From a virus: 32,728 nucleotides of DNA. The DNA is taken from positions 1 through 32,728 of IMG/VR virus record IMGVR_UViG_3300017991_000282; one strand, given 5' to 3'. Every line of letters starts with the position of its first letter. The stretch's first letter is position 1. Shown here one piece after another: positions 1-7,132 of this stretch. The translations under genes were made by a program, and so were the position numbers. The notes beneath the pieces are model-generated. The model made no database searches and was not told where the DNA came from. It saw only the letters and a list, made by a program, of their open reading frames with translations.

Positions 1-1463
1 TGTATTATTTTGTTTTTGTGATAATATTCCCAGTCATCTCTATAAAGTTTTTTAAGTGTAAAAAATATAGTCATTCTTGGTATTTCATCGTCGACCATAC
101 GTCTTATAAGAGATTTTAGTTTCATATAATTAGATGGTTTTTCATAGTCAGATTTAGCTAGCTTATTTACTGTAGCCCAAGAGTAATTGTTCCAAGATTT
201 ATAAGTTTCATCGTTTATAAATTCAGGCTTTTTTATTTTTGGTACGTCTTCTATTAATTCATAGATTAAATCAATTTTGCAAGCGATACAATAACTGTTT
301 ACCATTTCGCTATTAAATACAGTGTCGTCGTCTAAATAATCGGGGTCAACTTGTATATCCTTTCTTTGAACTGCACTCATTTCTTGAACGAGGTCTTGAA
401 CGTCGGCTAATGGGATTTCGTTATCTCTTAAAATTTTAGCAAAGCTTTGTTCTAAATAATGATTACGTGATAATATAGAAGGTAAATACTTGGAAACTAG
501 CAATTTAAACAGCGGGCAATCTCTTATATTTGCTAGATTATATCTATGTTTATTGCTTAAAACAGCTCTTTTTAATTGCTTTTTATTACTATTATTTATA
601 ATAGGTTTCGCGGCAGCATATTTTTGGTTAATATATATATTATTTTTATTTAATTTAATTACCGTGCCTACTGCTCGAGGCTTCTTATCGACTTTAATAT
701 TCCAAGAACCTGTTGGTCTAGCTATTCGGCTTATGTCTTTGGCGCCTTCGTCTACCATTAATTTTGGATTAAACTTCTGAAGGATAGTATTTATCTTTAC
801 AATGAATCTATTATAAGTTTTTATATGAGTGTAAATAGGGTCTTCTTTTAGGTTATATTTAAGTTTATCTTCGTATTCAGTAAATTTAGGAATAGGCAAT
901 TTTATTGGAGGATTTAAACGAAACCATAAGTGTGTTCCGTTGGCCGAGATATTGATATAATAATCTTCTAATTCTAATTGTTTTACTAAGAATTTAGAAC
1001 CTACGATGCATTCTTCTAGCATTGCCTCAGAAGTAGAACCTTTTGGTTTTTCTTTGTGTTCTATGTCACATAATATATTTTGAATATGAGAAGTGCCAGC
1101 TATACCTCCATAATAAGACTTATAAATTAATCCGTTTTTGGATTTGACGTCAACTTTTCTTTTTGGATTTACGCTCATAAAAATATTATATAATCTAGTT
1201 AAAGGGTAATTTGTTTTTAGGAAGGGAAGTTTATATAATAGAATTGCTTTTAATTTTTTGTAATCGTCTATAAATAAACTAGCGAAACGGCTTTCGCAAT
1301 TTAATAAGTTTCTGAGCGTTTCTATTAAAATCCAGTTATTAAACTTGTTGCCTTGAAAATCTGTAAGAAAACGGATTTCCATAGTCTTACCTTGAGATGC
1401 CCAATCGAAAAATTCTTTGGGGTCGTGTTTTCTATACTCCTGCATATATTTAGTTATCTCCAT
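1..1463 (-). CDS. AEP (PriS-like) DNA primase/polymerase, 3' end outside window
   Basis: An open frame of 487 codons runs without a stop to the left edge, so the C-terminus is missing. It should make primers for viral DNA replication. The archaeo-eukaryotic primase signature is visible: a metal-binding D133-I-E135 (motif I), S173-ANGT-H178 followed by LWFRL (motif II, the SxH class), and D243-ISRIARPTGS around 238-253 (motif III plus the R-x-P-x-G-S stretch common in plasmid and virus primases). The start ATG at 1463 overlaps the end of the upstream gene by 14 nt and has a GAGG Shine-Dalgarno (SD) about 10 nt before it. It is the third gene of the MCM unit. The rest of the protein, from about residue 270, is Lys/Asn-rich and I recognise no helicase motif in it, consistent with a separate MCM helicase. 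The AEP class is fairly sure; primase versus primase-polymerase is open. Confidence 0.75.
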   Translation of the reverse strand, partial: MEITKYMQEYRKHDPKEFFDWASQGKTMEIRFLTDFQGNKFNNWILIETLRNLLNCESRFASLFIDDYKKLKAILLYKLPFLKTNYPLTRLYNIFMSVNPKRKVDVKSKNGLIYKSYYGGIAGTSHIQNILCDIEHKEKPKGSTSEAMLEECIVGSKFLVKQLELEDYYINISANGTHLWFRLNPPIKLPIPKFTEYEDKLKYNLKEDPIYTHIKTYNRFIVKINTILQKFNPKLMVDEGAKDISRIARPTGSWNIKVDKKPRAVGTVIKLNKNNIYINQKYAAAKPIINNSNKKQLKRAVLSNKHRYNLANIRDCPLFKLLVSKYLPSILSRNHYLEQSFAKILRDNEIPLADVQDLVQEMSAVQRKDIQVDPDYLDDDTVFNSEMVNSYCIACKIDLIYELIEDVPKIKKPEFINDETYKSWNNYSWATVNKLAKSDYEKPSNYMKLKSLIRRMVDDEIPRMTIFFTLKKLYRDDWEYYHKNKII

Positions 1464-1752
1464 TAGTTAACTTCCTCATGATTTTTGTAAGTATTTCAAC
1501 AGATTTTTCTAATTTGATAATTCTGTCGATTTGTTTTTCGTTCTCCATATCCTTTTGTATTATGATAGTCCTTAACCCTTCTAGTTTTGTATTTAAAGGA
1601 TTATCGTAACCGGGTTTTAAATTTGTAATTCCTTCGAGCCTTTCTAATTTATCAGCGATGCCTCCGATGAAGTTCATTTCGTCTCTAAGAATCTCTAATT
1701 CTGTAGTTTTTTTATGCCACTTAAAATTTATTTCCAATCTGCCAATTTTCAT
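1450..1752 (-). CDS. Small coiled-coil protein between helicase and primase
   Basis: This 100-residue protein is not one I recognise. It is highly charged with heptad-like Leu/Ile spacing (about residues 15-45 and 65-95), so it is probably an elongated coiled coil; no enzyme motif, Cys cluster or membrane segment is present. The start is well defined: ATG at 1752 overlaps the MCM stop as ATGA and is preceded by a strong GAGGAGGT SD, so translation is coupled to MCM. Its stop overlaps the primase start. Sitting between helicase and primase, it could be a bridging or loading factor, but that rests on position only. Confidence 0.7.
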   Translation of the reverse strand: MKIGRLEINFKWHKKTTELEILRDEMNFIGGIADKLERLEGITNLKPGYDNPLNTKLEGLRTIIIQKDMENEKQIDRIIKLEKSVEILTKIMRKLTNGDN

Positions 1753-4151
1753 TTTTGTACCTCCTCGTGTTTTGGTGTATTATCCAATTCATAATGGTAA
1801 TCTGAGATTTTCTTTATTCGTCTGTTATTTTCTAATTCGACTATAGTTTTTCTTACTTGTTCTCTGTTATCGTAGTCAACGAAATCTCTTATATCTCTGT
1901 CTGGATACAGTTCTAATAATTTTAATAGTTCTCCTTTTGTTTCGCCTAAATAATTAAAGTCATCGAAATCTGGCTCATGAAAATCTTCCATCGCTATTGG
2001 TGTATGATTTAAAGAGATTAATCTTTCAAAAATACGTTTTGTAGCGAACGACAATTCCGTTTCTCTGTTTATCAACGTTAATGTAAATAAAATAAAAACG
2101 TGAACTTGGTTTATTCTGTGAAACATTGAAAAAAACTCAGGATATTTATTAGCTAAAGCTTTTAGGAATCTTCTTGTTTGTAAACTCCATTTTGCTTCGA
2201 CTTCTTCATTTTCGAATTTTTTTCTAGTTTCATCTATTATTATATCAATTGTACTTTCAAATTCTGAAGCGAATAATTGTGAAAACAACTCCCTTTGTGA
2301 GTATTTTGATTTTCGTGCTTGAAGGTAATCTAATACTTCGATATCTTTTTGTTTTAAATGCGCTTTATCATATTTTGGGTGCACTAAAATAGACCAGTAA
2401 AATCTTTCCATTAATGGCTTTTGAAAATTCGTAAGATAATTTTTTGATTCTTCTCTGACTTTTAAAATTGCCAGTTTTAAGCCTTTTGGTATCTCTTGCC
2501 CGTAATCTTTTAAAGGTGCATAATAATCAAAATCAGGAGGAATATCTTTTGTTTTCTCAGCGATTTTACTTAAAAACGAATTTTGTTCTTGAACTTCACT
2601 TTCGTCCTTTTCATCGTTGCTATTAAAAATCTTCTTGATTTTATTTTCGTAGTGTCTTAAATGGTTTATGTCATAGTTTGCAGTGCCTGCTATTAAAGAA
2701 ACCCTTCGAAATTCTTTTCCACCTACAGTAGAAGATGTTCCACTTGCGGCTAATGCAACCGATTTAAACAAATTAATAGCTTTGTCATCAGCTAAAAATT
2801 GTGCATTGTTTATTTCGTCAAAGACAAATGCTTGGTTCGAAAATAAACCAGGAACATTCTTTTTCTTTGCGGTGTCTTGATAGAGGATTTCTTTCTGTCC
2901 TCCCGTAAGACCCGGTAAACTAAACCTCGGGCCAGAAATAAAACCGGCATTGGAATAGAACATGAAGTGTAGCAGTGTTAGCGCATATGTCTTTCCAATG
3001 CCGGGAGCGCCAAAATACAAACTGTGGTCAAGGTTAATTTCCTTGTTCACAGTGAGCGTGAGTTTTTTGATTGTTTCAACCATCATTGGTAATCTAGCTT
3101 TATTTGTGTCGATGATGAAACCTATTTTCTTGATGTGATTATGTATACTGTCTATTAAATTAAAAAAGTTATGTTCGTTTTCCATAGACGATTCTAATGT
3201 GAACGGAATTTTTGATTTTTCTTCTTTTGCAGTTAAACAAGTAAAATAAAATGAGTTAGTTTTTTGTTCAGTCCTCCCGAAAATCATTCCGTTAAAGAAG
3301 CCTGGGTGCAATTCTACAAAAGATTCTAAAAAGAATTCTTTGAATTCTGAGCCGTCTTTTCCTTGAATTTCTATAGCAACCTCATAAATATAGGTTGGAA
3401 TCATTTTTCTGGCCGGAAACTTTTTTAAAGCGGTTTTGCAAATCTTATCGTCTCCTATTTTATTCTCACAACGATAGGTTACCTGATTATCTATTTTAGC
3501 TGCAGGAACTACATAATTTGTATTGCAATTTGGGCAACTCACGAATCTTGATGTAACGAAAGCAACTTCATCTATTTTTCTTAATACATAAAATTTCAAT
3601 AGAAATAACTTAGATGAAAAGACGGGAGAATTTTTATCAGCAAAATTTATCTTGTCGTAACTTAATATGCCCACGTTATTAAATTTCCATTGGTTTGGGT
3701 CATTCATGGCTTCTGATTCATCTGACACGATTTTAAAAAATCTAGAGTACATTAATTTTCCGTTAAATGTAATATTATCTCCATCAATTAAAATACCTTG
3801 GCTTTCTAAATTTTCATCAGAGTGGTCTAATTCGCTAAAATTAGAATATTGTTTTGTCCAAATGTCGACTGCATCGAAAAATTCTTGTGTTAGTTCGATT
3901 TCTAAAGCTTCTTCATTTATGAATTTCAACCAACCTTTTGAATATTTAACAATACGTTTAATATATTCAGCTGGCCTTTGTAATTCATCTTTATTAAGAA
4001 CTCGTTCTTCATACTGGTGCTTTTTTAATAGTAATTCCGCATGAAACTTTCTTATTCTTGGTCGCTTTTTTGAACCAGTTCTACCGAAGTGATTCATTAT
4101 TTCTTCTATTATTTCGTCCTGGATTATATCCACCTCTACGCTTTTTAACAC
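1749..4151 (-). CDS. mcm: MCM-family replicative helicase
   Basis: An 800-residue hexameric 3'-5' helicase candidate for unwinding viral DNA. Domain order fits archaeal MCM: N-terminal helical/OB region with a zinc-knuckle (C206, C209, C228, C238), then the AAA+ core with Walker A GAPGIGKT (381-388), Walker B AFVFDE (441-446), sensor-1 like LIAGTANY (487-493) and an arginine-finger-like MERF (581-584) where cellular MCMs have SRFD, then a C-terminal winged-helix region (about 736-795). It is somewhat longer than typical archaeal MCM (roughly 650-700 residues), with an acidic Asn/Glu-rich insert near 508-525. The GTG start has no SD, but a TATA box is centred about 27 nt upstream, so a leaderless mRNA explains it. 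First gene of the replication unit. Confidence 0.9.
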   Translation of the reverse strand: MLKSVEVDIIQDEIIEEIMNHFGRTGSKKRPRIRKFHAELLLKKHQYEERVLNKDELQRPAEYIKRIVKYSKGWLKFINEEALEIELTQEFFDAVDIWTKQYSNFSELDHSDENLESQGILIDGDNITFNGKLMYSRFFKIVSDESEAMNDPNQWKFNNVGILSYDKINFADKNSPVFSSKLFLLKFYVLRKIDEVAFVTSRFVSCPNCNTNYVVPAAKIDNQVTYRCENKIGDDKICKTALKKFPARKMIPTYIYEVAIEIQGKDGSEFKEFFLESFVELHPGFFNGMIFGRTEQKTNSFYFTCLTAKEEKSKIPFTLESSMENEHNFFNLIDSIHNHIKKIGFIIDTNKARLPMMVETIKKLTLTVNKEINLDHSLYFGAPGIGKTYALTLLHFMFYSNAGFISGPRFSLPGLTGGQKEILYQDTAKKKNVPGLFSNQAFVFDEINNAQFLADDKAINLFKSVALAASGTSSTVGGKEFRRVSLIAGTANYDINHLRHYENKIKKIFNSNDEKDESEVQEQNSFLSKIAEKTKDIPPDFDYYAPLKDYGQEIPKGLKLAILKVREESKNYLTNFQKPLMERFYWSILVHPKYDKAHLKQKDIEVLDYLQARKSKYSQRELFSQLFASEFESTIDIIIDETRKKFENEEVEAKWSLQTRRFLKALANKYPEFFSMFHRINQVHVFILFTLTLINRETELSFATKRIFERLISLNHTPIAMEDFHEPDFDDFNYLGETKGELLKLLELYPDRDIRDFVDYDNREQVRKTIVELENNRRIKKISDYHYELDNTPKHEEVQK

Positions 4152-4167
4152 TGCTTAAAAAAATTAA

Positions 4168-4185
4168 GTATAAATATATAAATTT
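4168..4185 (-). promoter_or_regulatory. TATA promoter of the MCM unit (leaderless)
   Basis: On the minus strand TTTATATA (4182-4175) lies with its centre about 27 nt before the GTG of MCM. Archaeal transcription starts about 25 nt downstream of the TATA centre, which places +1 at or next to the start codon. The AT-rich context makes the exact box uncertain; a second TATATATA-like stretch lies near 4190-4200. Confidence 0.55.
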
Positions 4186-4224
4186 AATGATATATATAAA
4201 TATATCTAAAATAGAAATAGATTT

Positions 4225-4303
4225 AAAAAAGAAAAAGAAAAGTGAAGCTTAAAGCCGAGGTGCGGTTTGTGAGGGGGGGAAAGAAATAGGGTTTGCTTCA
4301 CTT
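4225..4303 (-). terminator. Terminator at the end of the structural operon
   Basis: On the minus strand a perfect 9-bp inverted repeat (AAGTGAAGC at 4303-4295, GCTTCACTT at 4248-4240) encloses a 46-nt C-rich loop. It is followed at once by a T-tract broken by single Cs (4240-4225). The left arm begins inside the last codons of the small membrane protein. The layout fits termination between the late operon and the MCM unit. The GC-rich loop (G7 on the plus strand) may fold further. Confidence 0.6.
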
Positions 4304-4567
4304 AACTTTTGTCTTGTTTGGGAAAAATCCTGTGATTAAAGACCATGATTCTTTTACTGTATAAACTAAATTATCCCAATTTTGGATTTTTTCTTGCTGT
4401 GTTATCTTTCCGTCTTTTTTAGATTCCTCAAGAGCTTTTAAAAAAATATAACAGCGTTTTAAAACAGGGTATACTCTTATTGCTTTTACCGTGCCAATTG
4501 TTAAAATAAAACCTGCAATAGCCATTCCGCTTTGCGTCAAAATAGTAATTAATTCTGTTTCAATCAT
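4298..4567 (-). CDS. Small membrane protein, possible holin-like
   Basis: An 89-residue protein with a hydrophobic segment at about residues 10-30 (SGMAIAGFILTIGTVKAI), followed by a basic stretch, a polar DGKITQQE turn and an amphipathic C-terminal helix. It is the last gene of the structural operon. Its ATG overlaps the preceding gene by 8 nt and has a GGAGG SD 9 nt upstream. Small size, one clear membrane segment and a place directly after a peptidase gene resemble bacteriophage holins, but I do not recognise a holin family in it. It could equally be another membrane protein used at virus exit. Confidence 0.75.
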   Translation of the reverse strand: MIETELITILTQSGMAIAGFILTIGTVKAIRVYPVLKRCYIFLKALEESKKDGKITQQEKIQNWDNLVYTVKESWSLITGFFPNKTKVK

Positions 4568-4874
4568 TTTTAAGTGCCTCCTTTATATCGACTAGATGTA
4601 ATTCGATATTAGTTAATTTTGTCTCTATCATTGCCAATCTGACTTTTAAATCAGTATTTTCAGTTTCAAGTGCCGTAAGTTGGGCTCGCATTCCGATAAT
4701 CTTTTCGCCTATGTGCTCAATCTTATCTTCGTTTTCTTGACATCGGTTTTCCATCTTACCCTTCCAATCGGTAAAGTTTATTGCTATCGTTATTAAAAAC
4801 AAACATACAACGATCGCAACTCCTATACTTATCTTGAAACTATGTTTTTCTATGCTTCCCTTGTTTATTACCAT
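4560..4874 (-). CDS. Membrane-anchored coiled-coil protein
   Basis: The 104-residue product has a basic N-terminus, one membrane helix at about 14-33 (ISIGVAIVVCLFLITIAI) and a long charged coiled coil to the end (about 37-100). I chose ATG 4874 rather than the in-frame TTG at 4925: a GTGAT SD-like element lies just before it, and the TTG would overlap the upstream gene. By the positive-inside rule the coiled coil is probably outside the cell. Between a peptidase gene and another small membrane gene, it could be a spanin- or holin-accessory-like factor. This is positional inference; no family is recognised. Confidence 0.7.
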   Translation of the reverse strand: MVINKGSIEKHSFKISIGVAIVVCLFLITIAINFTDWKGKMENRCQENEDKIEHIGEKIIGMRAQLTALETENTDLKVRLAMIETKLTNIELHLVDIKEALKND

Positions 4875-4900
4875 TTTATCACTTAAGTTTTTATTTTTTT

Positions 4901-5653
4901 CTATTTTTCTTTTCTTCCGTAACAATATTTTTGATTACATGAAAACCAAATTCCAAAGTAGTTTTTAGCTTCATCCCAGGTCTTCTTATAATCTTTTGAT
5001 TCATCATACCAATAGCACCAATCCATTATATACCATTTATTATCGGTTTCTCTAAGATAAGTAATATAAGCATGACCGCCTCCTTTTACATTGCCTGCAT
5101 TTAATCTGATTCTCCAATATGGAATTCCGGCCATTAGCATCATGACAGCTATCAATATAGCTCCGTCTTCGCAATCGCCTTTTCTTCGCTTCCAAGTTTC
5201 ATAAGCAAATTGCCAATTTTCCTTTTTATCGCCTACATAAGTTATTCTCTTTGCCACATATTTAAGACATAATTGTGCTTTCTCATCATTACTACCTTTT
5301 GTTGGATAGTATAAAGTAGAATCTAAACCTAAAAAAATTCTGGGGTCTATAGCAATTCTGTCTCTAGCAGGATGAGTAATTTTAACTTTACTACGCTTAT
5401 TATTCCAGTAATCTTCGAGTTCTTTTTCTTCTTCAGATTTATTATACTTTTTTATTTCTTCACGGAGAGTTTCTAAAGTTGTTCTTTGTCTTAAGATGGT
5501 ATCTTGTCTTATGTCAAGTTGAGTTTGAAGATTTCTATTATTAGACTTAAGACTATTATTAAGAAGCTCAAGCTCATTTATTCTAGTTTGTTCGTTTTTA
5601 CTAAAATAAGCATCAAGCTTTGTGATTATTCCGTTGTATAATTTTTTTATCAT
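4901..5653 (-). CDS. Transglutaminase-like cysteine peptidase with coiled-coil N-terminus
   Basis: This 250-residue protein has a coiled coil at about 20-80 and a C-terminal transglutaminase-fold domain. The expected Cys-His-Asp triad is visible: C161 in KGDCEDGA, H194 in GGGHAYITY and D211 in WYIMDW. Such domains are often peptidases rather than crosslinkers. There is no signal peptide. ATG 5653 lies 1 nt after the previous stop with AAGGA 8 nt upstream; the in-frame ATG at 5671 lacks an SD and overlaps the upstream gene. It follows the tail genes and precedes two small membrane proteins, so it may degrade the host envelope (S-layer protein) at exit, or be a virion protease. Activity class is likely; role is inferred. 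Confidence 0.8.
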   Translation of the reverse strand: MIKKLYNGIITKLDAYFSKNEQTRINELELLNNSLKSNNRNLQTQLDIRQDTILRQRTTLETLREEIKKYNKSEEEKELEDYWNNKRSKVKITHPARDRIAIDPRIFLGLDSTLYYPTKGSNDEKAQLCLKYVAKRITYVGDKKENWQFAYETWKRRKGDCEDGAILIAVMMLMAGIPYWRIRLNAGNVKGGGHAYITYLRETDNKWYIMDWCYWYDESKDYKKTWDEAKNYFGIWFSCNQKYCYGRKEK

Positions 5654-5654
5654 T

Positions 5655-6215
5655 TTAAAAATTCCTTCCATATACTTTAATTGTACCTGTAATAGTAGAG
5701 CTACTAGGTAATATTGTAATAGATGTTATTTGTGTATCATTTCCTCCTGCCCATAAACCAGTTAAATATGTTGGATGGCTATTTCCAGCAGAAGGACAGT
5801 TCGATATTAAAGATAAAACACCACTAGCCACTGCTGGTGTTTTGCCGCCAATTAAAACAGTTCCATTAATATAAACAGTAGATTTTACAGATGCTATCCT
5901 GCTTGCAGAAGCACCTGTAGTTAAAGTTGCATTCGATTCCTGATAACTGTAATTATTACCCGTATCACCATTAAATCTTATTTGTATATTTCTTTCTGTA
6001 GCTTCTCCGCCAAGTAAATTATGTATAACTAATAAATATTGGTCATAAACATCTAAAGTCCCTGTCGTTGTTATTGTGGAAACTCCACTCGGACTTAATG
6101 TTTCGATAGGGACCCAATCTATTACTGCATCGAATGTATCATTTAAATCTATAGCCTTTGCCGCAGCGCCGTGTGGCCAATCTGTTCCGCCCAATAATGT
6201 ATTTCTAATTGCCAT
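5655..6215 (-). CDS. Tail-tip or receptor-binding structural protein
   Basis: A 186-residue protein, low in Cys, rich in Thr/Ser/Gly and hydrophobic beta-strand patterns, ending in ITGTIKVYGRNF, a style common to beta-sandwich virion proteins. The N-terminus (TLLGGTDWPHG) looks like a docking segment. It is the last gene of the tail block, where phages often place fibre or receptor-binding genes. The ATG follows the previous stop by 2 nt, with an AGGGG SD that also encodes the preceding protein's C-terminal Gln-Gly. No specific family recognised. Confidence 0.65.
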   Translation of the reverse strand: MAIRNTLLGGTDWPHGAAAKAIDLNDTFDAVIDWVPIETLSPSGVSTITTTGTLDVYDQYLLVIHNLLGGEATERNIQIRFNGDTGNNYSYQESNATLTTGASASRIASVKSTVYINGTVLIGGKTPAVASGVLSLISNCPSAGNSHPTYLTGLWAGGNDTQITSITILPSSSTITGTIKVYGRNF

Positions 6216-6217
6216 TT

Positions 6218-7132
6218 TTACCCCTGTGAAACTGTATTTTCAAACACAAATGCAAATTCATCTGTGTCTGCTTTACTTTGTCCATCGAAATCGCTAATGT
6301 CTGTTAATAATGGTGTTGCATCGGTATTCTCTAAGCCAGCTGCATTAATCAAAAAACCATTAGCTTTTGTTGCGTCTAAATATCCTCGAATTGTAACGGT
6401 ATTTGTGCTTTCATTTAATACTGGATAACCAGAGACGAATGCTTGTATTAAATCTGAAGTTGCCCATTGTCTTAGTAAATCATAGATTACGTCTCCCGCT
6501 ACAAATTCGTCTGTTGCATTATTAGTTGTTATTTCTATGATAAAAGTATCTATGTCACCTGATACAGTTCCGGTTTCGTCTAAATCTTCTACATTAGTTG
6601 TATTAGAAGTTATCCAATTCCAACCGACAGCTAAATCAGAAGCTTCGAAGGTTTTAGAATAATAATTAGATGAGTCTGATCCGAGCTTAACTTCTAAGCA
6701 AGTTCCAGAGGTCTTAAACTTCACTAATGCGGCCGAGTCTTTTATATATAACCACAAAGCAAAAGGTTCGCCTGCTGTAATAATTGTTCCAGCGGTGGCT
6801 AAATTAGATACTGTCCATATTTTTGTTGCATTAGTATCGTTAGCAATTAAATTTTGTGCTGTAACATCAGAGTTTCCTCCGCCTTGTTTAAATGTTGTTG
6901 TATTATCTGTTGAATTGTTTGCTCCTGATGAACCTGTTAAAGTATTACTACCATCGTCATTTGTGGTTCCGTCTGTAATTGGTACCGAGTAATCTAATTC
7001 TGTATCTGCTGCAACAGGTGTACCATTATTAATTCCAACTCGAAAATTACTTGGGACAGTATAATCTGGAGTAGCTTTATAAGAACGATTTAGTATAACC
7101 TTCTTTCCGTTATTTGTTAATATATCTGTCAT
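6218..7132 (-). CDS. Tail-tip protein with jelly-roll (carbohydrate-binding-like) domain
   Basis: 304 residues. After a Thr/Asn/Asp-rich N-terminus, about residues 115-215 form a beta-sandwich-like domain (FALWLYIKD, LGSDSSNYYSKTF, VGWNWITSN) that resembles a segment at the end of the neighbouring hub protein. The last 60 residues (AAGLENTDATPL, KADTDEFAFVFEN) are a typical phage structural-protein ending. It starts one base into the hub stop codon (TAATG). Its place beside the hub suggests a baseplate or adhesin part that may bind host surface glycans. The domain type is inferred from pattern only. Confidence 0.65.
   Translation of the reverse strand: MTDILTNNGKKVILNRSYKATPDYTVPSNFRVGINNGTPVAADTELDYSVPITDGTTNDDGSNTLTGSSGANNSTDNTTTFKQGGGNSDVTAQNLIANDTNATKIWTVSNLATAGTIITAGEPFALWLYIKDSAALVKFKTSGTCLEVKLGSDSSNYYSKTFEASDLAVGWNWITSNTTNVEDLDETGTVSGDIDTFIIEITTNNATDEFVAGDVIYDLLRQWATSDLIQAFVSGYPVLNESTNTVTIRGYLDATKANGFLINAAGLENTDATPLLTDISDFDGQSKADTDEFAFVFENTVSQG

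Noticed and set aside
490-780. Plus-strand hydrophobic frame of 96 codons
   Set aside because: It mirrors Lys/Asn-rich primase codons; the primase frame is open across it with recognisable motifs upstream.
4058-4252. Plus-strand frame across the MCM start and promoter
   Set aside because: Runs through the TATA region and has no SD; low-complexity Lys/Ile end.
4875-4925. N-terminal extension of the coiled-coil membrane protein from TTG 4925
   Set aside because: Weak start codon, overlap with the upstream gene, and a better ATG with SD-like sequence at 4874.
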